This document shows positions 9,149 through 17,164 of a stretch of DNA of 52,632 nucleotides, one piece after another. The stretch lies in NCBI GenBank assembly GCA_003023565.1, contig PXSA01000037.1:100687-153318 (forward strand). The letters run 5' to 3'. Every line of letters starts with the position of its first letter. Positions within the stretch are counted from its first letter, which is position 1. A program made the translations under genes and the position numbers. The notes below the pieces were generated by a model. It saw nothing but the letters and a program-made list of their open reading frames with translations, was not told the origin of the DNA and searched no databases. This stretch comes from Halobacteriales archaeon QS_9_68_17 (GTDB lineage Archaea > Halobacteriota > Halobacteria > Halobacteriales > Natronoarchaeaceae).

Positions 9149-9777
9149 CCGTGACGCTCCCGCGCGGGCGACTCCTGCGCTCGCGAGTTGTGTCGGACCC
9201 CGGCACCGCGCTGTCGACCGCGCTCGACCGCGGTTTGACCGGCTACGCCGTGTTCGAACCCCGAGACGCGCTCCTGTTCGACGCCGACGGGCGCGGCGTC
9301 ATCACCTTCGAGGACGGCGTCCCGGTGCTCGCGTACCACACCGGCACCGACGAGGGCGGCGCGGCGGCGCTCGCCGACCTCGCGGTCCCCGGTCCGTACA
9401 GCGTCGACGTCTTCGAACTCGACGCGTCGGCGCTCTCGGCGGTTCACGACACCCCGGAACTGCGGGTGGCACCGGGACTCCCGGCGGAGCGCCTGGCGGG
9501 CGACCCGGCGCTCGCGGACCGGACGCGCTCGGCCGCGCCCGAGGACCGCGTGGCGGCCGACGACGCCACGGCGGACGCCAACACTGTCGCCGCCTTCCTC
9601 GCCGACGAGTCGAAGGTCGAAGCGATCAGAGAACAGGCCCGAGAGGAGGCGCGCGACCGCGCCGAGGAGTGGGGCCTCGCCGACGAACTCGCGGACTCAC
9701 CGCGTCCGGTAGCCGACGCCGGCGACGACCAGCGCGGCGACGAGCGCGCCGACGAGGACGACCCTCAGCGGCACTGA
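9145..9777 (+). CDS. Haloarchaeal protein of unknown function, partner of the MinD-like ATPase
   Basis: The ATG at 9145 overlaps the minD stop by 4 nt, so the two are translationally coupled. The 210-residue product has a folded-looking N-terminal two thirds (GLTGYAVFEPRDALLF, GVITFEDGVPVLAYHTGT, GPYSVDVFELD) with alternating beta-like pattern. A helical, charged segment rich in Glu/Arg/Ala follows (about 150-185), then a low-complexity Asp/Arg tail. I recognise no catalytic motif. Its last 81 nt overlap the 3' end of the convergent surface-protein gene. A role as adaptor or regulator of the ATPase is plausible from context only. Confidence 0.8.
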   Translation: MTVTLPRGRLLRSRVVSDPGTALSTALDRGLTGYAVFEPRDALLFDADGRGVITFEDGVPVLAYHTGTDEGGAAALADLAVPGPYSVDVFELDASALSAVHDTPELRVAPGLPAERLAGDPALADRTRSAAPEDRVAADDATADANTVAAFLADESKVEAIREQAREEARDRAEEWGLADELADSPRPVADAGDDQRGDERADEDDPQRH

Positions 9778-11319
9778 CCCCGGCGCGGTGATCCTGTCTT
9801 CCGACGCCTCGCCGCCGTCACCCTCGACCCGGATCTCGGTCTCGGCGTCGCCGACCCGGACGGTGTAGTTCCCCGGCGACTCCACCGACTGGGTGAACGT
9901 CACCGTCCGCTGTTCCCCCGGCGGCACCAGAACGGACGCCCGGGCGACCGTCTCGTCGAACATCCGTAACTCGGTGTCGTACGTCGAGTTGGCCGGCCCC
10001 TCGTTGACCAGCGTCGCCCGGACCTCGAACTCCTCGCCGGGTTCGACCGTCTCGTTCGACACCGTGATCTCCTGCGTCCGGACGTCGGGCTGTAACACCG
10101 CGACCGCGACCGGGTCCATCCCGGTGGCGTTCGTCGACCGGATCACGCGCTCGCCCCCGCCGCGCCGCGTCAGATGGTGGACCCGACGCCACTCCCCGTC
10201 GCTGTACTGGAACATGGCGACGCTCTCCGGCCTGATGTCTCGCTCCGCGAGTTCCGCGTCGTCGAGCGAGACGAAGTACTGCACGTTCTCCGGCGGGTCC
10301 TCGAACTGCGGCCCGGTCGGGTCCACGAACATGAGCGGCTGTTCGGGTCCGGACGCCGCGTTGACGGGGTTCTCCGTCGTCGCGCGAAGTCGGACCTGGA
10401 ACCACGACTGGTTCGCTGGCGGCGCGACCGTCACGTCGTCGAGGACGACGCCGCTGGCGTTCTCGGCCGAGAGGCCGGTGTCGAACGTCGCGTTGCCGCC
10501 GACGTCGCGCGCCGTCGCGGCGTAGGTGCCGGGCTCGTCGGTCGTCACCTGCGTCGACGGTCCGTCGCAGGGACCCGGCCGGATCGTGAGCGGCTCGGAC
10601 GGATCGAGCACGTAGCTCTCGCCGTCCGCGCTGTGAACCCGCCAGGTGTCGATGGTCAGCGGCGCTTGTAACGACGCGTGGTGCGCCTCGTCGTTGAAGC
10701 CGATGTCTATCGTTACCGCCTCGTAGTCGCCCTGCTCCAGTCCGCGGAGCGCGCCGCCGTCGGTGCGGTTGTCCTCCCAGAACCAGTCGGCGTGCGCCCG
10801 CTCGCCGTCGACGGTGAAGTTGTCGTCCCGGGTGTCGTAGTCGTCGTCCTCGACCGCCCACGCAGCGTCGTCCGGGAGGCCCGTCGCGGTGACCGAGGCC
10901 TGTCCGCCGCCGCGCTCGCTCCCGGCCTCGCCGTGGACGAAGACGATGCTCCCGCTTTCGTTACCGTTGTAGAGAAAGAGCTGGCTCTCGTCGTACTCCT
11001 GATACGCGTTGGTCCCTTGCGAACTGTACAGTCCGGAGTGGGAGCCGTACTGGTAGAACTCGCTGACCGACTCGCTCCCGTCGCCGAGGGCCGTCACCTC
11101 GATGCAGTTCCCGTTCTGGCTGACCGCGTAGGTATCGACGTCCGCCGACTCGTTCGGCGGCGCGGCGTCCGCGACTTGCCCGGTCTCGCCCGTCGTCGCT
11201 TGCGCGGGCGCTCCCGCCGCCGGCACCGTGGCGGCCGTACAGCCGAGAACGACGCCGACGAACGCTACCACAGCGACCCTCTGATACACGTCTCTATGTT
11301 CCCCCATCTTCTTTCCCAC
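9697..11319 (-). CDS. Secreted, membrane-anchored surface protein with a CARDB-like domain
   Basis: The 540-residue product starts with a Sec-type signal (hydrophobic run VAVVAFVGVVLGCTAATVPAAGA) and ends with one membrane helix (VVLVGALVAALVVAGVGYRTR). The bulk lies outside the cell. A large N-terminal part is rich in Asp, Tyr and N-x-S/T sites. Near residues 420-505 a CARDB-type Ig-like domain reads ITVSNETVEPGEEFEVRATL followed by VLVPPGEQRTVTFTQ and GNYTVRVGDAETEIRVE. A shorter start at 11307 is possible. The product may be a cell-surface receptor or adhesin; nothing gives a ligand. Its 3' end overlaps the convergent MinD-partner gene by 81 nt. Confidence 0.82.
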   Translation of the reverse strand: MGKKMGEHRDVYQRVAVVAFVGVVLGCTAATVPAAGAPAQATTGETGQVADAAPPNESADVDTYAVSQNGNCIEVTALGDGSESVSEFYQYGSHSGLYSSQGTNAYQEYDESQLFLYNGNESGSIVFVHGEAGSERGGGQASVTATGLPDDAAWAVEDDDYDTRDDNFTVDGERAHADWFWEDNRTDGGALRGLEQGDYEAVTIDIGFNDEAHHASLQAPLTIDTWRVHSADGESYVLDPSEPLTIRPGPCDGPSTQVTTDEPGTYAATARDVGGNATFDTGLSAENASGVVLDDVTVAPPANQSWFQVRLRATTENPVNAASGPEQPLMFVDPTGPQFEDPPENVQYFVSLDDAELAERDIRPESVAMFQYSDGEWRRVHHLTRRGGGERVIRSTNATGMDPVAVAVLQPDVRTQEITVSNETVEPGEEFEVRATLVNEGPANSTYDTELRMFDETVARASVLVPPGEQRTVTFTQSVESPGNYTVRVGDAETEIRVEGDGGEASEDRITAPGSVPLRVVLVGALVAALVVAGVGYRTR

Positions 11320-11666
11320 TGAAGCCTTTCAACGTCATCCGGTTTGAAGTCTCTGTCGAGCGGTGTGTTAACTGTTCACAGTAATCGTCGGCGCACGAAT
11401 CCGCCGGCGCGAAGGAAGGGGAGTGCGAGACGCGGACTGGGCGACGGACACTGACGGCGGCACTGCATCGGCGCGGCCTCCCCCGTCACTGCGACCGTCC
11501 GGAGCGCGGGCGACTCGCTAGCTCCGCCGCCACACCGCTGTGACCACCCACCGGGGAACGGTAACGCTCGGCGCGCGGACGCCGAAACGACGCTGCCGAC
11601 TCGGGGGCAACGATGTCGGTCGCGTCGACCTCCGGTTTTTCTATTCGTCCGACCCAATGTCCAAGC
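11320..11666. other. Intergenic region between the surface protein and the deaminase
   Basis: This divergent promoter region of about 345 bp holds no supported gene. A weak AT-rich patch near 11365-11385 (GTGTTAACTGTTCACAGTAA) may serve the leftward gene. TTTTTCTATT at 11636-11645 lies about 26 bp upstream of the deaminase ATG and is a good box A for a leaderless transcript. Confidence 0.45.
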
Positions 11667-12131
11667 ATGGGCGACGCACCGATCGACGACTTCGACCACG
11701 AATCGCACATGCGGCGGGCGCTGTCGCTCGCTCGCGAGGCGGCCGACCGCGGCGACCGACCGTTCGGTAGCGTACTTGTCCGCGACGACTCGGTCGTCAT
11801 GAGCGAGTCGAACCGCGTGATCACGGGCGACGACGTTCGCCGCCATCCCGAACTCCACCTCGCGTATCGCGCGTGTCGCGAACTCGCCGCGGACGAACGC
11901 GCCGAGACGGTCATGTACACGAGCACCGAACCGTGCCCGATGTGTGCCGGCGGGATGGTCAGCGCCGGGTTCGACCGCGTCGTCTACAGCGTCGGTAGCG
12001 ACGAGTTGGCGGATCTCACCGGCGACGTGCCGTCCGTCCGCGCGGCGACGGTGCTCGACGGCGTCAGTTCCGTCGTCGGCCCGGTGCTGAACGAGGAGGG
12101 CCGGGCGATCCACCGCGACTTCGACTGGTGA
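11667..12131 (+). CDS. Nucleoside deaminase, cytidine/deoxycytidylate deaminase superfamily
   Basis: The 154-residue product has the zinc-deaminase signature. The first motif reads RRHPELHLAYRA, where a His and Glu take the HxE position, and the second is STEPCPMCAGGM with the PCxxC cysteines. This resembles guanine/tRNA-adenosine deaminase-like proteins (GuaD/TadA branch). The substrate cannot be told from sequence alone. I chose the ATG at 11667, not an earlier ATG at 11613, because a box A at 11636-11645 sits 26 bp upstream, and the extra N-terminal residues would lack family likeness. It stands alone between unrelated genes. Confidence 0.82.
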   Translation: MGDAPIDDFDHESHMRRALSLAREAADRGDRPFGSVLVRDDSVVMSESNRVITGDDVRRHPELHLAYRACRELAADERAETVMYTSTEPCPMCAGGMVSAGFDRVVYSVGSDELADLTGDVPSVRAATVLDGVSSVVGPVLNEEGRAIHRDFDW

Positions 12132-12164
12132 CTCCCCCGACCGTCGCGTCCGAAATCCGCTTCA

Positions 12165-13487
12165 GTGCGGTTTAGCTACAGGGACGCGTCGTATGACCCC
12201 CGGAACGGTCCCGACGAAGCGACGGTGCGCGAGTTCGCCGCCGCGTTCGGCGACGAGGCGTTCGCGGACGCGGTCGAACTGCTCGCCGAGGACGGCCGCG
12301 ACCGGCTCGTCGACTCGTTCCCCGACGAGTTCCAGGACGGCCGGATCGACGCGGACGACGCGCTCGGACAGTACCGGCGGGGACTGCACGGCCAGTACGG
12401 CGAGTTCGAGGGCGTCGGCGACGTGACCGCCGAAGGCGGCGCGGCGACGGTCGGTCTCCGCTTCGCGGACGGCGGCGTGACCGCCACCGTCGACCTCGCC
12501 GAGGGCGGCGTCGTGGACCTCTCGTTCCCCCCCGAGTACGAGACTCCCGACTGCGTCGACCGCGACGCGTTCCGCGAGCGCGAGGTGACGGTCGACGCCG
12601 GGGACGTGGCCCTCGACGGCGTGCTCGCGTTGCCCGACGGCGACGGGCCGTTCCCCGGCGTCGTGCTCGTTCACGGCCATGGCATCCACGACCCCGACGG
12701 CACCGCCGGCGCGGCGAAGATCCTCCGGGACTTCGGGCAGGGACTCGCGACCCGCGGCATCGCCACGCTCCGGTACGAGAAGCGCCTCGCGGAACACGAG
12801 GTGGCCGACGAGAACTACACGCTCGACGCCGTCGTCACCGACGACGCTGTCGCCGTGCTGTCGACGCTCGCCGACGCCGCCGAGGTGAGCGCCGACGAGG
12901 TGTTCGTCGCGGGCCACAGTCAGGGCGGGATGTGCGCCCCGCGGATCGCCGACCGGTTCGGGGACGCCGCGGGCGTCGTCCTGCTTGACCCCCCTGCCGA
13001 CCCCGTCGTCGACCCCGACGACCTCGCGTGGCTACGGTACAGCATGGAACCGAACGGCGACCTCAGCGAGAAACAGGCGGCGGAGTTCGAGGACATGCGC
13101 GAGACGTTCCGGCGCATCGCGGACGGCGACTTCGACCCCGACGACACGGTCATGGGCTACCCCGGCGTGTGGCACCGGAGCCACCGGGACTGCGACCCCG
13201 TCGCCACTGCGAGCGGTCTCGGCGCTCCCGTGTTCGCCACGACTACGTCGCGCGTCGACGAGGAACTGCAACCGGAACTCCACGAGTACCGCCGCCGGGG
13301 GTTCGAGCAGTGGCGAACCGCGGACCTCCCGGCCGGCAGCCGGACCGAACGCTACGAGCGCGTCGGCCACTACTTCCAGGACGGCCCCGCGCCGTGGACG
13401 CCGGTCTGCCTGTACTTCGGCGGGAACGTCGCTGACTACGTCGTCGAGGACGCCGCGGACTGGATACGCGGCGTCGCCGACGCCTGA
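12165..13487 (+). CDS. Alpha/beta hydrolase with an N-terminal DUF3887-like domain
   Basis: The 440-residue product has two parts. Residues about 20-135 form an alpha+beta domain (FAAAFGDEAFADAVELL, GQYGEFEGVGDVT) resembling the DUF3887/NTF2-like modules often fused to dienelactone-type hydrolases. The rest is an alpha/beta hydrolase with oxyanion region VVLVHGHGIHDPDG and nucleophile Ser252 in the elbow GHSQGG. A C-terminal YERVGHYFQDG supplies a candidate catalytic His. The start is taken as GTG 12165; no better start exists in frame. The substrate is unknown; esterases and peptidases of this architecture are possible. Confidence 0.8.
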   Translation: MRFSYRDASYDPRNGPDEATVREFAAAFGDEAFADAVELLAEDGRDRLVDSFPDEFQDGRIDADDALGQYRRGLHGQYGEFEGVGDVTAEGGAATVGLRFADGGVTATVDLAEGGVVDLSFPPEYETPDCVDRDAFREREVTVDAGDVALDGVLALPDGDGPFPGVVLVHGHGIHDPDGTAGAAKILRDFGQGLATRGIATLRYEKRLAEHEVADENYTLDAVVTDDAVAVLSTLADAAEVSADEVFVAGHSQGGMCAPRIADRFGDAAGVVLLDPPADPVVDPDDLAWLRYSMEPNGDLSEKQAAEFEDMRETFRRIADGDFDPDDTVMGYPGVWHRSHRDCDPVATASGLGAPVFATTTSRVDEELQPELHEYRRRGFEQWRTADLPAGSRTERYERVGHYFQDGPAPWTPVCLYFGGNVADYVVEDAADWIRGVADA

Positions 13488-13524
13488 CCGGTCGACTCCG
13501 CCAGTCCCTCCCGGTCCACGAGGC

Positions 13525-14619
13525 TTACAGCGGGAACTCGCCGTCGACGATGCCGGTCGCGGTCTCCGTCATGTAGTCGATGTACGGTTCCCAGCTCGAC
13601 TCCTCGCCGGTCTCGATCCGGTGTCGGTGGAGGTCCTCCCAGACCGTCGCGAGGACGAACGCGGCGAACGCGCGGTAGAACCGCTCGTTCTCGAACGCCG
13701 TTTCGGTCCGCTCCTCGTACCGACCGACGAGGTCCCGTCGGCTCGGGCTCCCCGGATCGCTCGTGAACGGCGCGAGCCCGCGGTCGTTCATCACTTCGAG
13801 GTCCGCGAGCACGTCCTCGTCCGCGTCCGGGTGCCGCGACCGGATCCCGCCGAGCGCCGGCGTCGGGTCGCCGTCGTCGCGCCACCGGAGCAGCAGATAG
13901 CCGAGTTCGACCAGCGGGTCGCCGAGAAACGCCGTCTCCCAGTCGAGGACGCCGGCGATCTCGGGGCGGTCCGCGTCCGCGAAGAGGACGTTCCCGGGCC
14001 TGTAGTCCCCGTGGACGAGGGCCGTCCGCGAGTCCGCCGGGGCGTTCTCCCGAAGCCAGTCCGCGACGCGCCGCAGGGGCGCGTTCTCGCGGTCGGTCGC
14101 GCTCGTCGCGTCGTCGAACTGCTCGACGATCCGGTCGACCTGTTCCCGCACGGACCGCCGGTCGCAGACGTCCGCGAACGGCTCCGTTTCCACCGCGTGG
14201 AGGTCGGTGAGCGAGTTTATGAGTCGGGTCGCCACTTCCCGGCGGGCGGTCCGGTTCCGGAACCGCTCGGGCAGGTCCGACCCCAGCGGGACCGCCTCGC
14301 CGTCGAGGTGCGTCATCACCAGAAACGGGTCGCCGACGACCGAGTCGTCCTCGCAGAGCAGCACCGGCTCCGGAGCGTCGACCGCGGTGTCACGGAGGCG
14401 TTCCAGCACTCCGTACTCCTGCGCCACGCCGTTGAACGTCGACCTCCGGCGGAACTTGTTCGGCCGCCGCAGGACGAACGCCCGCTCCGTCTCCGCGGTC
14501 GAGACGGCGAGAGACAGGTTGAGGCCGTCGTGGATCACTTCCGTCTCGACCACGTCCGCGTCGAGCTCCCGCGAGAAGAACGTCTCCAGACCGGCCGCGT
14601 CGATGTCCGGTGTCGCCAT
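13525..14619 (-). CDS. Phosphotransferase family protein (aminoglycoside-phosphotransferase/choline-kinase-like fold)
   Basis: The 364-residue product has the APH-type catalytic motif LVHGDYRPGNVLF and the metal motif LDWETAFLGDPLVELGYLL. An N-terminal lobe carries FVLRRPNKFRRRS. This arrangement is closest to the acyl-CoA-dehydrogenase-10-N-like kinases that often neighbour acyl-CoA and SDR enzymes, rather than antibiotic kinases. The start at 14619 (MATPDIDAAG) is preferred because a minus-strand box A (CTTATCATC, 14641-14649) lies 26 bp upstream. It is divergent from the SDR gene at 14702, with a shared 82-bp promoter region, so the two may be co-regulated. The substrate is unknown. Confidence 0.8.
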   Translation of the reverse strand: MATPDIDAAGLETFFSRELDADVVETEVIHDGLNLSLAVSTAETERAFVLRRPNKFRRRSTFNGVAQEYGVLERLRDTAVDAPEPVLLCEDDSVVGDPFLVMTHLDGEAVPLGSDLPERFRNRTARREVATRLINSLTDLHAVETEPFADVCDRRSVREQVDRIVEQFDDATSATDRENAPLRRVADWLRENAPADSRTALVHGDYRPGNVLFADADRPEIAGVLDWETAFLGDPLVELGYLLLRWRDDGDPTPALGGIRSRHPDADEDVLADLEVMNDRGLAPFTSDPGSPSRRDLVGRYEERTETAFENERFYRAFAAFVLATVWEDLHRHRIETGEESSWEPYIDYMTETATGIVDGEFPL

Positions 14620-14668
14620 AGCCGACGTAGCCGGCTGTGCGATGATAAGTTCACCGAAGACGTCCGAC

Positions 14669-14677
14669 ATAATTATG
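14669..14677 (+). promoter_or_regulatory. Box A promoter of the SDR gene
   Basis: ATAATTATG lies about 29 bp before the ATG at 14702 and implies a leaderless transcript. It faces the opposite promoter (14641-14649) of the phosphotransferase gene. Confidence 0.6.
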
Positions 14678-14701
14678 GGTCTACTCCGTCTCCCGGGCGA
14701 T

Positions 14702-15403
14702 ATGGACCTGACGGGAAACGTCGCGGTCGTGACCGGGGCGTCCTCCGGCATCGGCGAGGCGGCGGCCCGAACGCTCGCGCGAGAGGGCTGTACCGTCGCG
14801 CTAGCGGCCCGTCGCGAGGACCGTCTGGAGGCGCTCGCCGACGAGATAGGGGCCGAGAAGTCACTCGTCGTTCCGACGGACGTCGCTGACGAGGCCGACG
14901 CCGCGGCGCTGATCGAGACGACCCGAGAGCGACTCGGCGGCGTCGATATCCTCGTGAACAACGCCGGCGTCGCCCGCGGCGATCCGGTCGCGGACGCGGA
15001 CCTGAGAGACCTCCGGCGGAACGTCCGGGTCAATCTGGAGGGCGTGATGAACGTCACCCACGCCGCGCTCCCGACCATGCTCGACGCCGGCAGCGGCGAC
15101 ATCGTCACCGTCTCCTCGATGAGCGCCCGCTTCCCCCAGGAGGGCGGGAGCGGCTACACCGCGTCGAAGTTCGGCGTCAACGGGTTCTGCCGCTCGCTGC
15201 GAAAGGAGCTATCGGACGAACAGGTGCGGGTGACCATCGTGATGCCGGGACCCGTCGTCACCGAACTGAACGACTGGGACCACTGGGACGGCCGGGCGCT
15301 CGACCCCGCCGACGTCGCGTCGGCGATCGAGTTCGTCGTCTCTCGCCCCGCCCACGTGGAGATCCCCGATATCACCGTCAACTCGACCGATAAGCTCGGG
15401 TAG
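14702..15403 (+). CDS. Short-chain dehydrogenase/reductase (SDR)
   Basis: The 233-residue product is a classical SDR: TGASSGIG at residues 11-18 for NAD(P) binding, NNAG in VDILVNNAGVA, a catalytic Ser block VTVSSMSA, and YTASK with Tyr152 and Lys156. The Arg cluster after the second beta strand (LAARRED) suggests NADP(H). The length is normal, and the C-terminus (EIPDITVNSTDKLG) is typical of haloarchaeal SDRs of the YdfG-like group. The reaction is oxidation/reduction of a hydroxyl/carbonyl; the substrate is unknown. The divergent phosphotransferase is the only contextual clue. Confidence 0.88.
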   Translation: MDLTGNVAVVTGASSGIGEAAARTLAREGCTVALAARREDRLEALADEIGAEKSLVVPTDVADEADAAALIETTRERLGGVDILVNNAGVARGDPVADADLRDLRRNVRVNLEGVMNVTHAALPTMLDAGSGDIVTVSSMSARFPQEGGSGYTASKFGVNGFCRSLRKELSDEQVRVTIVMPGPVVTELNDWDHWDGRALDPADVASAIEFVVSRPAHVEIPDITVNSTDKLG

Positions 15404-15566
15404 CCGACGCTGGCCCTGTCGCTCGTCGCTCCCTGTGGAGTGCTCGGAACTACCGCACGGACGTCCGGAGAGCCACTTCGAACTGCTCGCCGGGGACCAT
15501 GCGGACCGAGCCGACCGTCCTTTCTTCCCCGCGAACCACTTTTTGCGGTACGGTTAATTATCGGCG

Positions 15567-15824
15567 ATGAAACAGTTGCGTCCGCTGTGGGGCTGTGGTG
15601 TTCTCGCCCTCGTCGGCGGTTGTCTCGCGGTCAGGTACGCCATCCAGCGTCCGATGTGTGCTCAGGTCGCGATGTGTGCTCAGGTCGCCGGCGGAACGAG
15701 CAGTTGCGGCCCGAACGTCGCGTATCCGTTCTCCGGAGCGCTCACCCTCGTCTTCGGACTCGGCCTCTCGGCGGTTCGCTACCGGCGTCGCCAGTTCCCG
15801 ACGCCGTCGAACGCGAAGGTGTGA
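15567..15824 (+). CDS. Small haloarchaeal membrane protein with a tandem six-residue repeat
   Basis: The 85-residue product is predicted to have two membrane helices (residues about 6-22, and about 52-70) followed by a basic end RYRRRQFPTPSNAK. Between them is a tandem repeat MCAQVA-MCAQVA encoded by an 18-bp direct duplication (15653-15670 and 15671-15688), so the loop has doubled cysteines. CTTTTTGCGG at about 15538-15547 could be the box A. It resembles small haloarchaeal two-helix proteins of unknown role. No partner gene is adjacent. Confidence 0.6.
   Translation: MKQLRPLWGCGVLALVGGCLAVRYAIQRPMCAQVAMCAQVAGGTSSCGPNVAYPFSGALTLVFGLGLSAVRYRRRQFPTPSNAKV
15653..15688 (+). repeat. Two tandem copies of an 18-bp unit
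   Basis: The unit GATGTGTGCTCAGGTCGC occurs twice head-to-tail with no mismatch. It is in frame within the small membrane protein gene and duplicates six residues. A recent replication-slippage duplication is the simplest reading. Confidence 0.9.
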
Positions 15825-16320
15825 TAGATGCTCCGTCCAGTTAGACAAAATACCCCCGGACAGCCGCCGGAGGCTCCGCCGACTGCGAGCCACACGGGAC
15901 AGGGACGGGTGCCCCACAGACGGGCTAGGTAGATGTGCGGAACGTGGTGGGCTGCGGGACTTTCCGCCAGCTCACGGTCCACGCTACAACCTGCAATGGA
16001 GGTGGTCTGTGATCTCCCCGCGACGCCGCGAGGAGCAGTTCTCTCCTTCGTCGTGAACACGCCGAGCGATCGCTGGCTGGGTGGCGTATTATTGTACTGA
16101 AAATACAACACTACGCCTCACTGAGAACCTGAGTTGGCTATTCGGATAGTCACTGACGAGTGCCTGATACGATAGGGATCGGTCCCCGCTGTGGATCGCG
16201 TAAACCGGTAGTCCGTTCAGAGTGGGACACGGAAGACCTGCACCGAAGCGGCGTCTGGCAGGCCTTGTCGCGGATAGTGACGAGTCGTGAGCGGGCGACC
16301 ACTACAGAGAACAGCGCGGA
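15825..16320. other. Long non-coding stretch with an AT-rich dyad
   Basis: I see no supported gene on either strand. Frames here are short and basic, and none resembles a family. The most structured part is the interrupted inverted repeat at 16083-16117 (arms GGCGTA and TACGCC, inner arms TTGTA and TACAA, 7-nt loop). It lies downstream of the small membrane protein and downstream of the 3' end of the decayed HTH gene, so it could be a relic regulatory site or element end. Confidence 0.4.
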
Positions 16321-16763
16321 TCAGCTTTCGACCGGGGAAGTCGGGCCGGGTTCGTCGGAGTATTTCCCGTTGAACTCCCCGATGAACTGGCCCGTCTTCA
16401 CGTACCGGTCGTTGAGCATTCGCTGCCTGTCGTCGGTGATCGCGTCGGCGTCGCGCGGTAGACGTGATAGTAGCCGCCCTGGTCGTAGTTGACCTGTTCT
16501 TTCTCGATCAGTCCTGCCGTCATCAGCCGCTGCATGGGGCGGTACGCGGTTGAGCGCTCGCGATCGATCTCCTCGGCGAGTTCGTCGACCGTGAGCGGTT
16601 CATCCACGTCGTTCGGTAGCCGGAACACCTCTTTGTCCATCCGCTTGAGGCCGTGGAAACACTCCAGCAGTTCCTCGCACTGCACGTCCTGCCGACGCAT
16701 CTCGCTCACTGAGTCGGCCATCAGTTGGCGGTAGTCGGAGTCGATATTCAAAATCGTTTGCAT
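16321..16763 (-). pseudogene. HTH transcriptional regulator (TrmB/GntR-like winged helix), frameshifted near its C-terminus
   Basis: Translation from ATG 16763 gives MQTILNIDSDYRQLMADSV and then a clear winged-helix segment (PLTVDELAEEIDRERSTAYR followed by RLMTAGLIEKEQ). After GGYYHVYRAT the frame shifts near 16446-16460 and runs to an early stop at 16398. The ancestral end resumes in another frame (ITDDRQRMLNDRYVKTG, GEFNGKYSD) and stops at 16321-16323. The net change behaves as a small deletion. The HTH is intact, so a protein with an altered tail might still bind DNA. A palindrome overlies its predicted transcription start (16768-16783). From memory, regulators of this type neighbour sulfur-transfer genes (DsrE, TusA, YeeE) in haloarchaea, and a DsrE remnant lies nearby. 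Confidence 0.75.
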
Positions 16764-16767
16764 AGTT

Positions 16768-16783
16768 GGTACAATACTGTACC
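16768..16783 (-). promoter_or_regulatory. Palindromic operator candidate at the HTH gene start
   Basis: GGTACAATACTGTACC has 6-bp perfect arms around a 4-nt centre. With one extra base the symmetry extends to AGTTGG...CCCAACT (16764-16788). It lies 5-20 bp upstream of the ATG at 16763, between the predicted weak box A and the start, an ideal place for autorepression. Confidence 0.55.
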
Positions 16784-16786
16784 CAA

Positions 16787-17002
16787 CTATCCCGTAACGA
16801 TCCGGCACCACTTTCCGGATCGGTCTTCCCGAAGCGTCCACGCCACAGCGAGAACGACCGCAGCGCTGACCGAGACCGTCGCCCCGAAGACGGGAACGAT
16901 ACTCGCGGCGTTGAACGCCGCGACGCCGAACGGTCCGCTCGTCCCTTTCGCCGCGACCGAGAGGCTTCCCGCGGGCAGCATCACGGCGAAGTAGCCCGTC
17001 AA
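16787..17002 (-). pseudogene. Possible remnant of a small membrane protein
   Basis: A 71-residue frame with two hydrophobic stretches (GYFAVMLPAGSLSVAA and ASIVPVFGATVSVSAAVVLAVAW) and a charged end. Immediately upstream on the same strand another frame reads AGAVALPIAGSLLAGS before being lost, so this may be part of a shattered permease. I do not recognise the family. It lies between the HTH regulator and the truncated left side of the tnpB relic, in a zone of decay. Confidence 0.25.
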
Positions 17003-17164
17003 CTACCCCGCCCTACTCGCTCCTTGAGAACGGGAATTCCGCGCGACTGTCGAGTTGACCGCTCCTTCGTCGACGAGTGTCGTCGCTCCAGCGCCGACCC
17101 GTGCGCCGAGCGCTCCCGGCGAGCAGTGATCCGGCGATCGGGAGGGCGACGGCTCCGGCCTGTG

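Noticed and set aside
15440-15844. Forward frame of 134 codons overlapping the small membrane protein
   Set aside because: It overlaps the better-supported 85-residue membrane protein in another frame and has no coding character.
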